Source of the DNA: Sphingomicrobium sp.
GTDB lineage: Bacteria; Pseudomonadota; Alphaproteobacteria; Sphingomonadales; Sphingomonadaceae
NCBI GenBank assembly: GCA_030146725.1
Contig: JASLBJ010000093.1
Span: 1-17,487 of the forward strand
Direction: 5' to 3'
DNA: 17,487 bases
The notes under the pieces are model-generated. The model saw nothing but the letters and a program-made list of their open reading frames with translations, was not told where the DNA came from and did no database searches. This document shows, piece by piece, positions 1 through 7,874 of the stretch. Made by a program: the position numbers and the translations under genes. Each line of letters opens with the position of its first letter. Positions within the stretch are counted from its first letter, which is position 1.

Positions 1-543
1 ACCCGCGGGGTCGACTGCCTGCTAACGCGTGAACCGGGCGGGAGCGAGGGCGCCGAGGCGATCCGGTCACTGCTCCTCGGCGGCGACGAGGGACGCTGGT
101 CGATGCCCGCCGAAGCCCTGCTGTTCGCAGCAGCGCGGGCCAACCATGTCGAAAAGACGATTCGCCCCGCACTGGCCAGGGGACAGTGGGTGCTGAGCGA
201 CCGTTTCCTCGACTCCTCGCTTGCCTATCAGGGCGGCGGCGGCGGGCTCGGCCTGGACTCCGTTCGCGCGCTGCACAGCTTCGGCTCGGGCAACTTTCTC
301 CCCGACCGCACTTTGGTCCTGCTGCTCGACGGAGCCGAAGCGATCGATCGCGCCCGAGCCCGTGACGGCGACAGTCCCGACCGCATCGGAAGCCGCCCGG
401 CGAGCTTCCACCAGTCGGTCGATGCGGCGTTCCGAGCGATCGCGGCCGAGGAGCCGGGCCGCGTTCGCCTGATCGATGCGTCGGGCGAGCCGGATGAGGT
501 CACCGCGCGCCTGCTCGAGGCTTTGAAGGACTTGCTGCCGTGA
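1..543 (+). CDS. tmk: Thymidylate kinase (dTMP kinase), 5' end missing
   Basis: Phosphorylates dTMP to dTDP with ATP in the cytoplasm for dTTP synthesis. The reading frame is open from base 1, so the gene enters from the left; 180 residues are visible. A full enzyme has roughly 205-215, so the first 25-30, including the P-loop, lie outside. Visible family marks are TREPGGSEGAEAIR near the start (the substrate-side REPGG motif), SDRFLDSSLAYQG around residues 66-78 (the DR-Y/F motif) and an arginine-rich LID segment, RARARDGDSPDR. The TGA at 541-543 overlaps the GTG start of holB by 4 nt, implying translational coupling. An internal ATG at 103 lies inside the conserved core and is not the start. 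The identification is firm. Confidence 0.95.
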   Translation, partial: TRGVDCLLTREPGGSEGAEAIRSLLLGGDEGRWSMPAEALLFAAARANHVEKTIRPALARGQWVLSDRFLDSSLAYQGGGGGLGLDSVRALHSFGSGNFLPDRTLVLLLDGAEAIDRARARDGDSPDRIGSRPASFHQSVDAAFRAIAAEEPGRVRLIDASGEPDEVTARLLEALKDLLP

Positions 544-1511
544 TCCTCGGGCAGGACAAAGCCGTTGGCCAGTTCCGGGCAGCCTGGGATTCGGGTGCGA
601 TGCACCACGCGTGGCTGCTTGGCGGTCCGCGCGGGGTAGGCAAGGCGACCTTTGCGCGCGCGGCCGTGCGCCGGATCCTTGCCGACGCCGCGGGGCCGAA
701 GCTCGATCTGCCCGGCCTCGACACGCCCGACGACCATCGCATCGCCCGGCTGATCGCCGCCGGCAGCCATCCCGATCTCCGCAACCTCGAACGCCTCGAG
801 AATGCCAAGACCGGCAATCCCTTTCGCAACATCAGCGTCGACCAGGTGCGCAAGCTTGGCGAGCTGTTCAGCTCGACCCCGTTCCTGTCCGCGTGGCGCG
901 CGGTGGTCATCGACAGCGTCGACGACCTCGAGCGCGAAGGTGCCAATGCCTTGCTCAAGATGCTCGAGGAGCCGCCGCCCAACTGCCTGTTCCTGCTCGT
1001 CAGCCATGCCCCCGGCCGGCTGCTGCCGACGATCCGCTCGCGCTGCCGCCAACTGACGTTCCCGGCGCTCGGGTCTGACGCCATGACCGCCATCCTCGAG
1101 CGCGAGCTTGCCCAGGCCGACGGCGACGAGCGGCTCCGGCTTGCCGCCATGGCCGGGGGGTCCGCCGGGCGCGCGCTCGCGCTTGCGGCTCTCGATCTCG
1201 CGCCATTGCAGGACAAGGCGCTCGCCATCCTGCGCCACGGCGACCCGACCAACGCCCGACGCTCCGAACTGGCGCTCGAACTTGGCCGCAAGGGTGCCGC
1301 CGAGCGCTACGCGGCATTCCTCGACCTCGTGCCCGCCATGATCGCGCATGAGGCACGAACATTGTCCGGCGGCGCACGGTCGCGCGCGCTCGATGCATAC
1401 GCTCGGGCTCGCGAGCTTGCGGTGATCGCCCCCCGGGTCTCGTTCGATCCGGCATCCACCGCTTTTGCGCTGGGTGGCCTGCTTGCGTCGGTTGCGGCGG
1501 CGGTTCCTTGA
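540..1511 (+). CDS. holB: DNA polymerase III subunit delta'
   Basis: Clamp-loader subunit that helps load the beta sliding clamp on DNA during replication. It has 323 residues, close to the family length. The AAA+ ATPase fold shows a Walker A stretch, GGPRGVGKAT (about residues 28-37), a region NALLKMLEEPPP (sensor/Walker B-adjacent) and the SRC motif in TIRSRCRQL. The C-terminal collar domain is Ala/Leu-rich and weakly conserved. The P-loop lysine is kept, whereas E. coli delta' has a modified, non-functional P-loop. The zinc-binding cysteines of the E. coli protein are not seen. The GTG start overlaps the tmk stop (GTGA). The tmk-holB-metG-tatD order is common in alphaproteobacteria and supports the call. 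Confidence 0.93.
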   Translation: MILGQDKAVGQFRAAWDSGAMHHAWLLGGPRGVGKATFARAAVRRILADAAGPKLDLPGLDTPDDHRIARLIAAGSHPDLRNLERLENAKTGNPFRNISVDQVRKLGELFSSTPFLSAWRAVVIDSVDDLEREGANALLKMLEEPPPNCLFLLVSHAPGRLLPTIRSRCRQLTFPALGSDAMTAILERELAQADGDERLRLAAMAGGSAGRALALAALDLAPLQDKALAILRHGDPTNARRSELALELGRKGAAERYAAFLDLVPAMIAHEARTLSGGARSRALDAYARARELAVIAPRVSFDPASTAFALGGLLASVAAAVP

Positions 1512-1545
1512 AGCCCCGCCGCATGGCCGCTAGTGCGCGGCCAAG

Positions 1546-3045
1546 ATGAGCGAGCCCTATTACATTACCACCGCGATCAGCTATCCCAACGGCCCGCCGC
1601 ACATCGGCCATGCCTATGAGGCGATCGCCGCCGATGCCATCGCGCGCTTTCAGCGGGCGCAGGGGAGGGACGTCAGGTTCCAGACCGGGACCGACGAGCA
1701 TGGGCTCAAGATGGCCCAGGCCGCACGCTCGCAAGGGGTCGAGCCGGCCGTCTTCGCCGAGACGATGTCGGCCATGTTCAAGGACATGTGCGACAGGCTT
1801 AACATCTCCTACGATCGTTTCATCCGTACGTCGGAACCCGCTCACCACCGCGCCAGCCACGCAATCTGGCGGGCGATGGAGGACAAGGGCGACCTCTACC
1901 TTGGCCGCTACGAGGGCTGGTATTCGGTCCGCGACGAGGCCTTTTACGACGACGGCGAACTGGTCGCCGGGGAGGGAGGCGAGAAGCTCTCTCCCCAGGG
2001 CACCCCCGTCGAATGGACCGTCGAGGAGAGCTGGTTCTTCCGTCTGTCGGCCTATCAGCAGCCGCTGCTCGATCACTTCGCCGCAAATCCCGACTTCATC
2101 CGCCCGGAAAGCCGCCGCAACGAAGTGCTGCGCTTCGTCGAAGGCGGCCTGTCCGACCTGTCGGTATCGCGCACCAGCTTCGACTGGGGCGTAAAGGTCC
2201 CGGGATCGCCGGAGCACGTGATGTACGTCTGGCTCGACGCGCTGACCAACTACCTCACCGGCCTCGATTACCCCGACGGCGGCGAGCGATGGGAGCGCTA
2301 CTGGCCGGCCGATGTCCACCTGATCGGCAAGGACGTGGTGCGGTTCCACGCGGTCTATTGGCCGGCGTTCCTGATGTCCGCTGAGCTTGCGCTGCCGAAA
2401 CAGGTCTATGGCCACGGCTTCCTGTTGAGCCGCGGCGAGAAGATGTCGAAGAGCATCGGCAATGTCGTCGATCCGATCGCGCTCGCCGACCGCTTCGGGG
2501 TCGATGCACTACGCTATTTCCTGCTCCGCGAAGTGACCTTCGGACAGGACGGCAGCTATAGCGCGGAAGCCATCGTCAACCGCGTCAACGCCGAGCTTGC
2601 CAACAGCTTCGGCAATCTTGCCCAACGCAGCCTGTCGATGATTTTCAAGAACTTGGGCGGCGTTCTTCCGCCACCGGGTGAGGCAGCCGACGACCGCGAG
2701 TTGCTCGCAAAGGTCGACCAGGGCTGCGCCCAGGCTGCCGAGCAGTTCGGCAACTTCGCATTCTCGTTCGGGCTCGAAGCCTGGATGGCCGCGGTCTTCG
2801 CCTGCAATGCCTATGTCGACGCGCAGGCCCCGTGGGCGCTGCGCAAGAGCGATCCCGATCGCATGGCGCAAGTGCTCGGGACCTTGGTGACGGCGGTCCA
2901 CCGGCTGACCAAAGCGGTCGAACCGGTGATCCCGGAAGCGGCCGGCAAGCTGCTGGCAGTGATCGACAGCGGGGAGGGCGGACAGCCGATCCTCCAGCCC
3001 ATACCATTGTTCCCGCGGCTCGAACCTGATCAGGAACAGGCGTGA
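1546..3045 (+). CDS. metG: Methionyl-tRNA synthetase
   Basis: Charges tRNA-Met with methionine in the cytoplasm; a class I aminoacyl-tRNA synthetase of 499 residues. The HIGH signature is at residues 19-22 (PPHIGHAYE) and KMSKS at 299-303 (GEKMSKSIGNV). The connective-peptide region following EGWYSVRDEAFY has no zinc-knuckle cysteines, so this is the short zinc-free form. No C-terminal Trbp111-like tRNA-binding domain is present; the anticodon-binding helical domain ends the protein. The ATG at 1546 gives the usual N-terminus a few residues before the ITTAISYPNG strand. It is separated from holB by 34 nt, and its TGA overlaps the tatD GTG by 4 nt. Confidence 0.97.
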   Translation: MSEPYYITTAISYPNGPPHIGHAYEAIAADAIARFQRAQGRDVRFQTGTDEHGLKMAQAARSQGVEPAVFAETMSAMFKDMCDRLNISYDRFIRTSEPAHHRASHAIWRAMEDKGDLYLGRYEGWYSVRDEAFYDDGELVAGEGGEKLSPQGTPVEWTVEESWFFRLSAYQQPLLDHFAANPDFIRPESRRNEVLRFVEGGLSDLSVSRTSFDWGVKVPGSPEHVMYVWLDALTNYLTGLDYPDGGERWERYWPADVHLIGKDVVRFHAVYWPAFLMSAELALPKQVYGHGFLLSRGEKMSKSIGNVVDPIALADRFGVDALRYFLLREVTFGQDGSYSAEAIVNRVNAELANSFGNLAQRSLSMIFKNLGGVLPPPGEAADDRELLAKVDQGCAQAAEQFGNFAFSFGLEAWMAAVFACNAYVDAQAPWALRKSDPDRMAQVLGTLVTAVHRLTKAVEPVIPEAAGKLLAVIDSGEGGQPILQPIPLFPRLEPDQEQA

Positions 3046-3821
3046 CCCTGATCGATAGTCACTGCCATCTGAACTACGAAGGTCTGGTCGAGCGGCAGGA
3101 CGAGGTGCTCGACCGCGCCCGCGCGCGCGGAGTGGCCGGCTTCCTCAACATCTCGACCCGGCAGAGCGAATGGGACGCGGTCGTCGGGGTCGCCGAGCGG
3201 CAGGACGATGTCTGGGCGAGCGTCGGGGTTCACCCGCATGAGGCGGACGCGCACCCGGATCTCGGCTCCGCCGCTCTGGTCGAGGCGGCGGACCATCCGC
3301 GGGTGATCGCGATCGGCGAGTGCGGGCTGGACTACTTCTACGACAAGTCCGACCGCCAGGCGCAGCGCGAGCGGTTCGAGGCGCACATAATAGCAGCCCG
3401 CGAGACCGGCCTGCCGCTGGTGATCCACACGCGCGACGCGGAAGAAGATACGGCGGAAATCCTTGGCCGGGCAGTGGGGCAAGGGGGCGTGACCGGCGTG
3501 CTGCACTGCTTCACCGGGAGCGCCGAGCTTGCCCGCAAGGGGCTCGAACTGGGCTTCTGCATTTCGCTGTCGGGCATCGTGACGTTCAAGAACGCGCGCG
3601 ACCTGCAGGACATCGCCAAGTCCATTCCCGCCGACCGCCTGCTGGTCGAGACCGACGCGCCGTTCCTCGCTCCGGTGCCCAATCGGGGCAAGCCGTGCGA
3701 GCCGGCGTTCGTCGTCGACACGGCGGCGTTCGTTGCGGAATTGCGTGGCGAGGACGGCACCGACCTCGCGCGAACGACGACTGCAAACTTCTTCAGACTG
3801 TTCGGCCGGGCGGCTGCGTGA
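3042..3821 (+). CDS. tatD: TatD family metal-dependent hydrolase (YcfH type)
   Basis: A 259-residue TIM-barrel amidohydrolase-like nuclease. Family members act as metal-dependent DNases or D-aminoacyl-tRNA deacylases; which applies here cannot be read from sequence. Metal ligands are all visible: the HCH pair at residues 7-9 (DSHCHL), Glu93 in IGECGLDY, His129 in VIHTRD, His155 in LHCFTG and Asp205 in VETDAPF. Length is normal. The GTG start overlaps the metG stop and the gene's own TGA overlaps the next GTG, so it is translationally coupled on both sides. The position immediately after metG is conserved in many bacteria. The symbol tatD is used in the broad family sense; ycfH is the closer E. 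coli counterpart. Confidence 0.92.
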   Translation: MTLIDSHCHLNYEGLVERQDEVLDRARARGVAGFLNISTRQSEWDAVVGVAERQDDVWASVGVHPHEADAHPDLGSAALVEAADHPRVIAIGECGLDYFYDKSDRQAQRERFEAHIIAARETGLPLVIHTRDAEEDTAEILGRAVGQGGVTGVLHCFTGSAELARKGLELGFCISLSGIVTFKNARDLQDIAKSIPADRLLVETDAPFLAPVPNRGKPCEPAFVVDTAAFVAELRGEDGTDLARTTTANFFRLFGRAAA

Positions 3822-4600
3822 AGGTCCGGATCCTGGGTTGCGGCACGTCGACGGGCGTGCCGCGGATCGGGAATGACTGGGGGCGGTGCGATCCGGCCGA
3901 GCCGCGCAACCGCCGCACGCGCTCGTCGATCCTGGTTGAAAGCGGGGGGAAAAGGCTGCTCGTCGATTGTGGTCCGGACCTTCGCGAGCAGATGCTTGCC
4001 GCCGAAGCCGGGCGCATCAATCTACTGGTCGTCACGCATGACCATGCCGACCATGTCCACGGGATGGACGATCTGCGGCCGCTCGCTCAGGCGATGAGGG
4101 GACCTCTGCCGCTCTATGCACGGGCAAAGGTTCTCGAACGACTGGCGGTGCGGTTCGACTATGCGTTCGTCCAGGCCGGCCCTTATCCGCCGGTGGTTGA
4201 AGGCATCGCTTTGACGTCCGATCTTGCGTTCGGGGAGACCATCGTGCGCTTCGTCGATCAACCGCATGGCCACATCAGCTCGCTCGGTCTGCGGTTCGAC
4301 GAGCGGCCGCCCTTCGACGAACGTTCACGATCAATCGGCTATGCGGTGGATTTCAACGATCTGACCGACGAGATGGCGAAACTGTATGAGGGCTCCGACC
4401 TGTGGATCGCCGACTGCCTGATGGAGCGGCCGCATCCGACCCACGCCCATCTCGACGCCGTGCTCGGCTGGGCACGCGAGCTTGACGTCGGGCAACTGCT
4501 GCTGACGCATATGGGCAACAGCATGGACTATGCGAGCCTGGTGCAGATGCTGCCCGACTGGGCCGCACCGGCACATGATGGGCTGGAGGTCATACTGTGA
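3818..4600 (+). CDS. MBL-fold metallo-hydrolase, PhnP-like
   Basis: A metallo-beta-lactamase-fold hydrolase of 260 residues, presumably cytoplasmic because no signal is seen. The N-terminus carries the GCGTSTGVP motif shared with PhnP (phosphoribosyl cyclic phosphodiesterase) and RNase Z-type enzymes. The dinuclear metal motif HDHADH is at residues 74-79, with further candidate ligands in PHGHISS, the later IADCL aspartate and THMGNS. The substrate is unknown; a cyclic phosphodiester is the best guess by family. No phosphonate genes are nearby, so a role in phn catabolism is not supported. The GTG at 3818 is chosen because it overlaps the tatD stop by 4 nt and gives the expected beta-strand KVRILGCG directly at the N-terminus. 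An upstream extension of the same frame runs inside tatD and is a shadow. Confidence 0.9.
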   Translation: MKVRILGCGTSTGVPRIGNDWGRCDPAEPRNRRTRSSILVESGGKRLLVDCGPDLREQMLAAEAGRINLLVVTHDHADHVHGMDDLRPLAQAMRGPLPLYARAKVLERLAVRFDYAFVQAGPYPPVVEGIALTSDLAFGETIVRFVDQPHGHISSLGLRFDERPPFDERSRSIGYAVDFNDLTDEMAKLYEGSDLWIADCLMERPHPTHAHLDAVLGWARELDVGQLLLTHMGNSMDYASLVQMLPDWAAPAHDGLEVIL

Positions 4601-5181
4601 GCGGCGACGACACGGCGCACGGCCTCTACCTGCTGCTCTTGATGGTGCTCGTCGGCAGTTCGCTCATCGGAATGAGGCTGGCAGCGGGGCAGGCGCTCAA
4701 GATGCTGCTCGCTTGGGTCGCGATCTTCGGCGTCGGATTCGCACTGTTCGCATTTCGCGACGATTTCTCGAAGGTCGGGCAGCGGCTTCGCGCCGAAGCG
4801 ACCGGGGCGCCGATCGAGACCGGAGAGGAACTGCGCATTCCGATCTCGGGAGATGGCCACTACTGGGTCGACGCGACCCTCAACGGATCGCCGGCGCGGT
4901 TCCTCGTCGACAGCGGCGCATCCATCACCACGGTGTCCGAGCGGACTGCGCGGGCGGCGGGCCTGGCGACCGGAATGCGGGTCGACACGGTCGAGACCGC
5001 CAACGGCACGGTCCGCATGGCGCGGGGTTCGGCGGATCGCTTCGTGCTCGGCCCAATTGCTCGAACGGACCTGGCCGTGAACGTCAATCCGCGCGACGGC
5101 GTCAACGTACTTGGCATGAACTTCCTGTCGTCGCTCGACGGCTGGCGGGTCGAAGGCAATTATCTGGTACTGCGCGCATGA
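4597..5181 (+). CDS. Membrane-anchored retropepsin-like aspartic protease (first of tandem pair)
   Basis: A clan AA single-lobe aspartic protease of 194 residues, of the kind annotated in alphaproteobacteria as TIGR02281/retropepsin-like. Two hydrophobic segments (about residues 10-27 and 36-53) precede the protease domain. The catalytic motif is DSGAS at 105-109 within FLVDSGASITT, and the hydrophobic-hydrophobic-Gly element near the C-terminus is VLGMNF. Basic residues lie in the loop between the two membrane segments, so the protease domain most likely faces the periplasm (inference). Such enzymes carry one catalytic Asp per chain and need a dimer to be active. The Caulobacter periplasmic protease PerP may be a distant relative. 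The GTG start overlaps the preceding stop by 4 nt, and its own stop overlaps the start of a paralog. The substrate is unknown. Confidence 0.88.
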   Translation: MSGDDTAHGLYLLLLMVLVGSSLIGMRLAAGQALKMLLAWVAIFGVGFALFAFRDDFSKVGQRLRAEATGAPIETGEELRIPISGDGHYWVDATLNGSPARFLVDSGASITTVSERTARAAGLATGMRVDTVETANGTVRMARGSADRFVLGPIARTDLAVNVNPRDGVNVLGMNFLSSLDGWRVEGNYLVLRA

Positions 5182-5765
5182 CCAACAGCCTTCAACTTGG
5201 CGGGGTCTACATCCTGATGGCGGTCATGCTGGTTCTCGGCATGCTGCTGTCGCGGCGCGAACGGCCAATCAAGCTGATTGCCACTGCACTTGGCTGGACG
5301 GCCGTGTTCGCCGCAGGGTTCGTGCTGTTCACCTTTCGTGACGATCCTGGCCTGATCACGCAGCGGCTCACGGCCGAAGCCACTGGCCGGCCCGTCGAGC
5401 AGGGCAGCGAGCTCCGCATTCCGATGGCCATCGATGGCCACTTCTGGGTCAATGGTGAAGTCAATGGGCGGGACGTCGAGTTCCTGATCGACAGTGGTGC
5501 CACCATGACAACCGTCGGACGTTTGACGGCCCAGCAGGTTGGCCTGACGATCAACCAGAACGCGGGCCAGATCGTACGGACGGGCAACGGCCTGATCCGT
5601 GTTTCGACGGGCCGGGCCGAGACACTGGCAGTCGGCCCGATCAGCCGCGCGAACATGCCGATGCACGTTGCCGACAATGAGGATCTCAACGTGCTGGGGA
5701 TGAACTTTCTCTCGTCGCTGCGCCGCTGGGGAGTGGAAGGCCGATGGTTGATTCTGGAATACTGA
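5178..5765 (+). CDS. Membrane-anchored retropepsin-like aspartic protease (second of tandem pair)
   Basis: A 195-residue paralog of the gene just upstream, with the same layout residue for residue: two membrane segments (about 11-24 and 34-52), the FRDD junction, QRL.AEATG, ELRIP, and the catalytic DSGAT at 105-109. Both proteins share the C-terminal block VLGMNFLSSL. The loop between the membrane segments (SRRERPIK) is strongly basic, which by the positive-inside rule puts it in the cytoplasm and the protease domain in the periplasm. The ATG at 5178 overlaps the previous TGA (ATGA), so the two copies are coupled. This is the last gene of the tmk operon: an AT-rich gap follows. Function beyond a probable membrane-associated peptidase is unknown; it could form homodimers or heterodimers with its neighbour. 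Confidence 0.88.
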   Translation: MTNSLQLGGVYILMAVMLVLGMLLSRRERPIKLIATALGWTAVFAAGFVLFTFRDDPGLITQRLTAEATGRPVEQGSELRIPMAIDGHFWVNGEVNGRDVEFLIDSGATMTTVGRLTAQQVGLTINQNAGQIVRTGNGLIRVSTGRAETLAVGPISRANMPMHVADNEDLNVLGMNFLSSLRRWGVEGRWLILEY

Positions 5766-5823
5766 TACTGATGTGACTTTACATAATACATATTATCATA
5801 CTTGGTGATGGAGCAAGTTCGCA
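5766..5823 (+). promoter_or_regulatory. AT-rich mazG leader with candidate promoter
   Basis: This gap is strikingly AT-rich compared with everything around it. It holds a perfect 6-2-6 inverted repeat, ATAATA-CA-TATTAT (5783-5796). Its right arm, TATTAT (5791-5796), matches five of six bases of a -10 box, but the -35 position 17 nt upstream (CTGATG, 5768-5773) is weak. An alternative pairing is GTGACT (5773-5778) with CATACT (5797-5802), 18 nt apart, four of six matches each. A GGAG at 5810-5813 may be the Shine-Dalgarno for the GTG at 5824. A promoter for mazG here is an inference from composition and position. Confidence 0.4.
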
Positions 5824-6588
5824 GTGCCTGAAGCCGCTCCAATGAGCCTCGATCGTCTCGTTTCGATCATGCGGCGATTGCGTAATCCCGAGACCGGTTG
5901 CGACTGGGATCGCGCGCAAAGCTTCGCCTCGATTGCACCCTACACGATCGAGGAAGCCTATGAGGTGGCCGATGCGATTGCCCGCGCCGACATGCCCGCG
6001 CTCGCCGACGAGCTTGGCGATCTACAACTGCAGGTCGTCTTCCATGCCGAAATGGCCGAGGAAGCCGGCCACTTCACGCTCGATCAGGTGCTTGCCGGAA
6101 TCTGCGACAAGCTCGAGCGGCGCCATCCGCACATCTTTGGCAATGCAGAGGCGAGCCCTGGCTGGGAGGAAATCAAGGCAAACGAGCGCTCGACCGACAC
6201 CGACAGCAGCGCGCTGGCCGGTGTTGCCCTGGCGCTCCCTGCGCTGGAACGCGCGCAAAAGCTGCAGAAACGCGCGGCACGGACCGGCTTCGATTGGCCC
6301 GATGCGTCCGGAGCGCGCGCCAAGGTCGACGAGGAGCTTGCCGAGCTTGCGGCCGAGACCACGCCAGAGCGCTGCACGGACGAACTCGGCGACCTGCTAT
6401 TCGCGGTCGTGAACCTGGCACGCCATCTCAACGTCGATGCCGAAGAGGCTCTGCGGCAGGCCAGTCGCAAATTCGAACGCCGATTCAGGGAAATCGAGAC
6501 CGCACCGAATTTCCAGACGCTATCGCTCGACGAGAAGGAAGCGCTGTGGACCCGCGCCAAGGCAAATCAGGCGGGCTCGAGCGCCTGA
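5824..6588 (+). CDS. mazG: Nucleoside triphosphate pyrophosphohydrolase MazG
   Basis: Hydrolyses (d)NTPs to NMPs and pyrophosphate, thought to cleanse the nucleotide pool and lower ppGpp stress signalling. It has 254 residues from the GTG at 5824, close to E. coli MazG (about 263). Two MazG domains are visible. The first has TIEEAYEVADAI followed by DELGDLQLQVVFHAEMAEE; the second has KVDEELAELAAE then DELGDLLFAVVNLARHL. Both keep the EExxE/ExxD metal-binding pattern. The GTG start has a GGAG 10 nt upstream. The ATG at 5842 gives MSLDRLVSIMRRLR, which looks like the usual family N-terminus and is an equally good choice. The last 22 nt overlap the 3' end of hflX on the other strand. Confidence 0.93.
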   Translation: MPEAAPMSLDRLVSIMRRLRNPETGCDWDRAQSFASIAPYTIEEAYEVADAIARADMPALADELGDLQLQVVFHAEMAEEAGHFTLDQVLAGICDKLERRHPHIFGNAEASPGWEEIKANERSTDTDSSALAGVALALPALERAQKLQKRAARTGFDWPDASGARAKVDEELAELAAETTPERCTDELGDLLFAVVNLARHLNVDAEEALRQASRKFERRFREIETAPNFQTLSLDEKEALWTRAKANQAGSSA

Positions 6589-7874
6589 AAACGCGCCCAA
6601 TTGTCGGGCGACAGCCGCACCGACAAATGGACGCTCTCGTCTTCCATGCGCTGCTCGATGACTTCGCCGCGCGAGTGCAGCCAGGCGATCCGACTGCCTT
6701 CGGAAGCGCCGAGGACGATCTCGTGCACCTTCTCCCCCTCCTGCAGCCCTTCTGATATGCGCGCGCGGAGCTGTTCGAGCCCCTCCCCGCTCAGCGCCGA
6801 CATCGCAACGACATCGGTTCGGCGGGCAGCGTCGCCAAGCAGCGCCTCGCGCTCGTCGCCTTCGAGCAGGTCGAGCTTGTTCCAAGCCTCGATCCGCGGC
6901 GGAGACCCCTCCTCGCCCAGGCCGAGCGAGGCGAGCACGTCCTCGACGTCCTCGCGCTGCGCCTCGGCATCGGGATGCGCCATGTCGCGCACATGGACGA
7001 GCAGGTCGGCGGATGCGACTTCCTCGAGGGTTGCGCGGAACGCCGCAACCAGCTCGGTCGGCAGGTCGGAGACGAAGCCCACCGTGTCGGACAGGATCGC
7101 CTTGTCGAAGCCGGGCAACCGAATCTCGCGCATCGTCGGGTCAAGCGTCGCGAACAGCAGATCCTCGGCGAACACCTGCTCACCGGTCATGCGGTTGAAC
7201 AGCGTCGACTTGCCGGCATTGGTGTAACCGACCAGCGCGACGACCGGCCACGGCGCGCGCTGACGGCGGCCGCGGTGGAGCGTGCGGGTGCGCTTGACCT
7301 GCTCGAGCTCCTTCTTGATCCGCGCCATCCGGTCGCGGATCAGCCGCCGGTCGGCCTCGATCTGCGTTTCGCCGGGACCGCCGAGAAATCCGAAACCGCC
7401 GCGCTGCCGCTCGAGGTGAGTCCAGCTGCGCACGAGGCGGCCGGCCTGGTAGTCGAGATGGGCAAGCTCGACCTGCATTCGGCCTTCCGCAGTCGCGGCG
7501 CGCTCGCCGAAGATCTCGAGGATCAGCCCGGTCCGATCGATCACCTTGGCGCCGACCTCCTGCTCCAGGTTCTTCTGCTGCACCGGGGTGAGCGCCGCAT
7601 CGACGATCAGCAGATGGGCGTCATGCTCTTTCGCAAGCGCGGCCACCTCCTCGACCTGACCCTTGCCGAGCAGGGTCGCGGGCCGAAGCGTGCGCAGCCG
7701 CACGGTGCGTCGGCCGACGACCTTGATGCCGATCGCTTCCGCAAGGCCCGCGGCCTCGTCGAGACGAGCATCGCCCGAACGCCGAGCAGCGTTTCGCGCC
7801 TGTTCCGGAACGACCAGAATCGCCCGCTCGCCGCGCGCGACCTCCATCGCGCCGTTGCCGTCGAAGCTGCTCAA
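6567..7874 (-). CDS. hflX: GTPase HflX
   Basis: A ribosome-associated GTPase which in E. coli splits stalled or heat-damaged 70S ribosomes. It has 435 residues: an N-terminal HflX domain (about 20-150), the glycine-rich [18 protein letters not shown] linker (161-177) followed by a helical region, and the G domain with P-loop GYTNAGKST (216-224), switch II DTVGF (263-267) and NKLD (332-335). The short C-terminal domain is present. The TTG start at 7874 overlaps the hfq stop (TTGA), so translation is probably coupled to hfq. An in-frame ATG nine codons further in (7847) is the alternative. hfq-hflX is a conserved pair in proteobacteria. The gene's end runs 22 nt into mazG on the opposite strand. 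Confidence 0.94.
   Translation of the reverse strand: MSSFDGNGAMEVARGERAILVVPEQARNAARRSGDARLDEAAGLAEAIGIKVVGRRTVRLRTLRPATLLGKGQVEEVAALAKEHDAHLLIVDAALTPVQQKNLEQEVGAKVIDRTGLILEIFGERAATAEGRMQVELAHLDYQAGRLVRSWTHLERQRGGFGFLGGPGETQIEADRRLIRDRMARIKKELEQVKRTRTLHRGRRQRAPWPVVALVGYTNAGKSTLFNRMTGEQVFAEDLLFATLDPTMREIRLPGFDKAILSDTVGFVSDLPTELVAAFRATLEEVASADLLVHVRDMAHPDAEAQREDVEDVLASLGLGEEGSPPRIEAWNKLDLLEGDEREALLGDAARRTDVVAMSALSGEGLEQLRARISEGLQEGEKVHEIVLGASEGSRIAWLHSRGEVIEQRMEDESVHLSVRLSPDNWARFQALEPA

Noticed and set aside
1000..2415. A 471-codon open frame antisense to holB and metG, and similar long antisense frames at 228-1349, 6975-7934, 8719-9747, 13120-14154 and 14924-16048
   Set aside because: Each lies opposite a well-identified gene, has Arg/Ala/Gly-rich low-complexity protein and no recognisable motif. 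Long antisense frames are expected from codon bias in GC-rich DNA.
5207..5842. A minus-strand 211-codon frame crossing the AT-rich gap
   Set aside because: It is mostly the shadow of the second protease gene, with no Shine-Dalgarno, no family motif and a start inside mazG.
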